From NCBI GenBank assembly GCA_920105625.2, contig OV050032.1:109166542-109230541 (forward strand): a stretch of 64,000 bases of DNA, written 5' to 3'. This DNA is from Clusia tigrina. Taxonomy: Eukaryota; Arthropoda; Insecta; Diptera; Clusiidae. Shown one piece after another: positions 61,684-64,000 of this stretch. Made by a program: the position numbers and the translations under genes. A model generated the notes under the pieces. The model did not search any database. It was not told where the DNA came from and was given only the letters and a program-made list of their open reading frames with translations. Position 1 is the stretch's first letter. Each line of letters begins with the position of its first letter.

Positions 61684-64000
61684 CGCTCAAAGCTATGCTA
61701 CCCTTGAGTCCCAAATCAAACACTAATAAAACTTCAAATGGCCCTAACTTCTATACGGTACGTCCTACACCTATCAAAGTTTGCAACATACAAATGCTTG
61801 TAACTTTTTACTGGAGCGTCATAAAACCTTGAAATTTTGTAACAATGAAGTACCCGAGCCTCTTGTCAATTTAAGCCATCGCTCAAAGCTATGCTACCCT
61901 AGAGTCCCAAATCAAACACTGATAAAACTTCAAATGGCTCTAACTTCTATACGGTACGTCCTACACCTATCAAAGTTTGCAACATACAAATGCTTGTAAC
62001 TTTTTACTGGAGCGTCATACAACCTTGAAATTTTGTAACAATAAAGTACTCGAGCCTCTTGTCAATTTAAGCCATCGCTCAAAGCTATGCTACCCTAGAG
62101 TCCCAAATCAAACACTGATAAAACTTCAAATGGCTCTAACTTCTATACGGTACGTCCTGCACCTATCAAAGTTTGCAACATACAAATGCTTGTACCTTTT
62201 TACTGGAGCGTCATAAAACCTTGAAATTTTGAACCAAGCAAGTACCCGAGCCTCTTGTCAATTTAAGCCATCGCTCAAAGCAATGCTACCCTAGAGTCCC
62301 AAATCAAACACTGATAAAACTTCAAATGGCTCTAACTTCTATACGGTACGTCCTACACCTATCAAAGTTTGCAACATACAAATGCTTGTAACTTTTTACT
62401 GGAGCATCATAAAACCTTGAAATTTTGTAACAATAAAGTACTCGAGCCTCTTGTCAATTTAAGCCATCGCTCAAAGCTATGCTACCCTTGAGTCCCAAAT
62501 CAAACACTGATAAAACTTCAAACGCCCCTAACTTCTTTACGGTACGTCCTACACCTATCAAAGTTTGCAACATACAAATACTTGTAACTTTTTACTGGAG
62601 CGTCATAAAACCTTGAAATTTTGTAACAATAAAGTACTCGAGCCTCTTGTCAATTTAAGCCATCGCTCAAAGCTATGCTACCCTAGAGTCCCTAATCAAA
62701 CACTGATAAAACTTCAAACGCCACTAACTTCTTTACGGTATGTGCTACACCTATCAAAGTTTGCAACATACAAATGCTTGTAACTTTTTACTGGAGCGTC
62801 ATAAAATTTTGAAATTTTGAACCAAGCAAGTACCCGAGCCTCTTGTCAATTTAAGCCATCGCTCAAAGCTATGCTACCCTAGAGTCCCAAATCAAACACT
62901 GATAAAACTTCAAATGGCTCTAACTTCTATACGGTACGTCCTACACCTATCAAAGTTTGCAACATACAAATGCTTGTAACTTTTTACTGGAGCGTCATAA
63001 AACCTTGAAATTTTGTAACAATAAAGTATTCGAGCCTCTTGGCAATTTAAGCTATCGCTCAAAGCTATGCTACCCTAGAGTCCCAAATCAAACACTGATA
63101 AAACTTCAAACGCCCCTAACTTCTTTACGGTACGTCCTACACCTATCAAAGTTTGCAACATAAAAATGCTTGTAACTTTTTACTGGAGCGTCATAAAACC
63201 TTGAAATTTTGTAACAATGAAGTACTCGAGCCTCTTGTCAATTTAAGCCATCGCTCAAAGCTATGCTACACAAGAGTCCCAAATCAAACACTGATAAAAC
63301 TTCAAATGGCTCTAACTTCTATACGGTACGTCCTACACCTATCAAAGTTTGCAACATACAAATGCTTGTAACTTTTTACTGGAGCGTCATAAAACCTTGA
63401 AATTTTGTAACAATGAAGTACCCGAGCCTCTTGTCAATTTAAGCCATCGCTCAAAGCTATGCTACCCTAGAGTCCCAAATCAAACACTGATAAAACTTCA
63501 AATGGCTCTAACTTCTATACGGTACGTCCTACACCTATCAAAGTTTGCAACATACAAATGCTTGTAACTTTTTACTGGAGCGTCATACAACCTTGAAATT
63601 TTGTAACAATAAAGTACTCGAGCCTCTTGTCAATTTAAGCCATCGCTCAAAGCTATGCTACCCTAGAGTCCCAAATCAAACACTGATAAAACTTCAAATG
63701 GCTCTAACTTCTATACGGTACGTCCTGCACCTATCAAAGTTTGCAACATACAAATGCTTGTACCTTTTTACTGGAGCGTCATAAAACCTTGAAATTTTGA
63801 ACCAAGCAAGTACCCGAGCCTCTTGTCAATTTAAGCCATCGCTCAAAGCAATGCTACCCTAGAGTCCCAAATCAAACACTGATAAAACTTCAAATGGCTC
63901 TAACTTCTATACGGTACGTCCTACACCTATCAAAGTTTGCAACATACAAATGCTTGTAACTTTTTACTGGAGCATCATTAAAACCTTGAAATTTTGTAAC
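61684..64000 (+). repeat. Terminal satellite segment
   Basis: About 12 monomers. 61724-62520 matches 54864-55660 at 6,860 bp (35 monomers, that is 5,488 plus the 1,372 bp duplication). The rest consists of caaatggctctaac monomers, with a repeated pair (gtcatacaacc, then gtcctgcacc with gtaccttttt) at 61977-62216 and 63545-63784, 1,568 bp or eight monomers apart. One T is inserted near 63978 (catcattaaaacc). The array continues past the window end. Confidence 0.7.

Larger units (their letters stand above)
1..64000 (+). repeat. 196 bp satellite DNA, head-to-tail array (whole window)
   Basis: The motif cttgtcaatttaagc recurs every 196 bp (for example 4, 200, 565, 761, 1348, 1544) across the window, always on the same strand. 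Taking that motif as monomer base 1, the order of landmarks is ctcaaa, gctaccctagagtccc, aaacactgataaaacttc, ggccctaacttc, acggtacgtcctacacc, tatcaaagtttgcaac, acaaatgcttgtaac, ttttactggagcgtcat, aaaccttgaaattttg and acaataaagtactcgag. Hand-counted G+C of the consensus is 72/196. Monomers abut directly with no spacers, so this is a tandem satellite and not a CRISPR-like or dispersed repeat. No inverted blocks, transposable elements or unique sequence were seen. Length, A+T richness and higher-order organisation fit a centromeric or pericentromeric satellite. Family and species are not recognised. Confidence 0.97.
22799..64000 (+). repeat. Satellite domain B (diverged subtypes, higher-order repeats)
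   Basis: About 210 monomers. Subtypes not seen in domain A appear: ttttgaaccaagcaagtac; cggtcaaagcgatgc with aacatcaaatgg and ttcgatacgg; gataaagcttcaaac; tagcgtccctaatc; and caaatggctctaac. Single-base indels occur, for example gcctctttcaac near 25720, cgccctaac near 34548, taaaacttgaaat near 35220 and gtaacttttactgg near 39900. There is no gene, transposon or inverted segment. Confidence 0.8.

Noticed and set aside
484..63784. Open frames of 60-86 codons on the + strand in nearly every monomer, all encoding the same peptide family
   Set aside because: They are the satellite read through. Each runs across a monomer boundary, overlaps the next in another frame (196 is not a multiple of 3), and varies at first and second codon positions as freely as at third. 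There is no ribosome-binding or promoter context and no other evidence of coding.
1..64000. CRISPR array
   Set aside because: Regular repeats are present, but they abut with no unique spacers, and the unit is far longer than a CRISPR repeat.
1..64000. Telomere-like CCCTAA in gccctaacttc and gcccctaacttc
   Set aside because: One copy per monomer, never in tandem. Chance occurrence in a C/T/A-rich stretch.
1..64000. Polyadenylation signal aataaa in acaataaagtac
   Set aside because: It occurs in a large share of monomers as part of the repeat, with no transcript context.
1..64000. Transposon, LTR, tRNA, rRNA or inverted satellite block
   Set aside because: The cttgtcaatttaag phase motif continues on one strand through the whole window apart from the N gap. 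No interval of non-satellite sequence was found.

Overview
The window is a single block of eukaryotic satellite DNA. From the first base to the last it is a head-to-tail tandem array of one monomer of about 196 bp (about 37% G+C by hand count), all in the same orientation, roughly 325 copies. I found no protein-coding gene, RNA gene, transposon or unique spacer. The only interruption is a run of exactly 200 Ns at 22599-22798, an assembly gap. A complex satellite of this length with higher-order structure is typical of centromeric or pericentromeric heterochromatin in plants and animals. The sequence does not say which clade, and I do not recognise the family by name.

Layout. Domain A (1-22598, about 115 monomers) is built from a handful of monomer subtypes. 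Diagnostic sites are ctcaaaactatg versus ctcaaagctatg, ccctagag versus cccttgag, caaatggccc versus caaacgcccc, and aaatttggtaac, aaatcttgtaac or aaattttgtaac. The subtypes are shuffled into blocks that recur at 4-, 12-, 25- and 27-monomer offsets. Domain B (22799-64000, about 210 monomers) is more diverged. It has subtypes rare or absent in A, such as gaaccaagcaag, cggtcaaagcgatg, gataaagcttc and tagcgtccc, and clearer higher-order repeats (HORs). These are a 963 bp 5-mer (22799-24607 and 27860-29668) inside a 2.63 kb block duplicated 5,061 bp apart; a 7-monomer (1,355-1,372 bp) periodicity at about 30.9-34.1 kb; 6- and 7-monomer copies at 35.3-38.0 kb; a 4,484 bp HOR (23 monomers, one carrying a 24 bp deletion) from about 41.0 to 50.4 kb; 5,292/5,488 bp copies from about 50.3 to 60.3 kb; and a very recent 7-monomer tandem duplication at about 58.9-61.7 kb.

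Nothing here works as a set of genes. What can be read is array dynamics: unequal exchange in monomer register, small microhomology deletions that were then amplified, and local homogenisation. The monomer also contains an internal 56 bp duplication (about 64% identity between modules), so it probably grew from a shorter unit. Repeat boundaries, SNP counts and identities were worked out by eye and are approximate unless stated. I see no new gene system. The reportable novelty is the satellite family, its HOR architecture and its recombination junctions.
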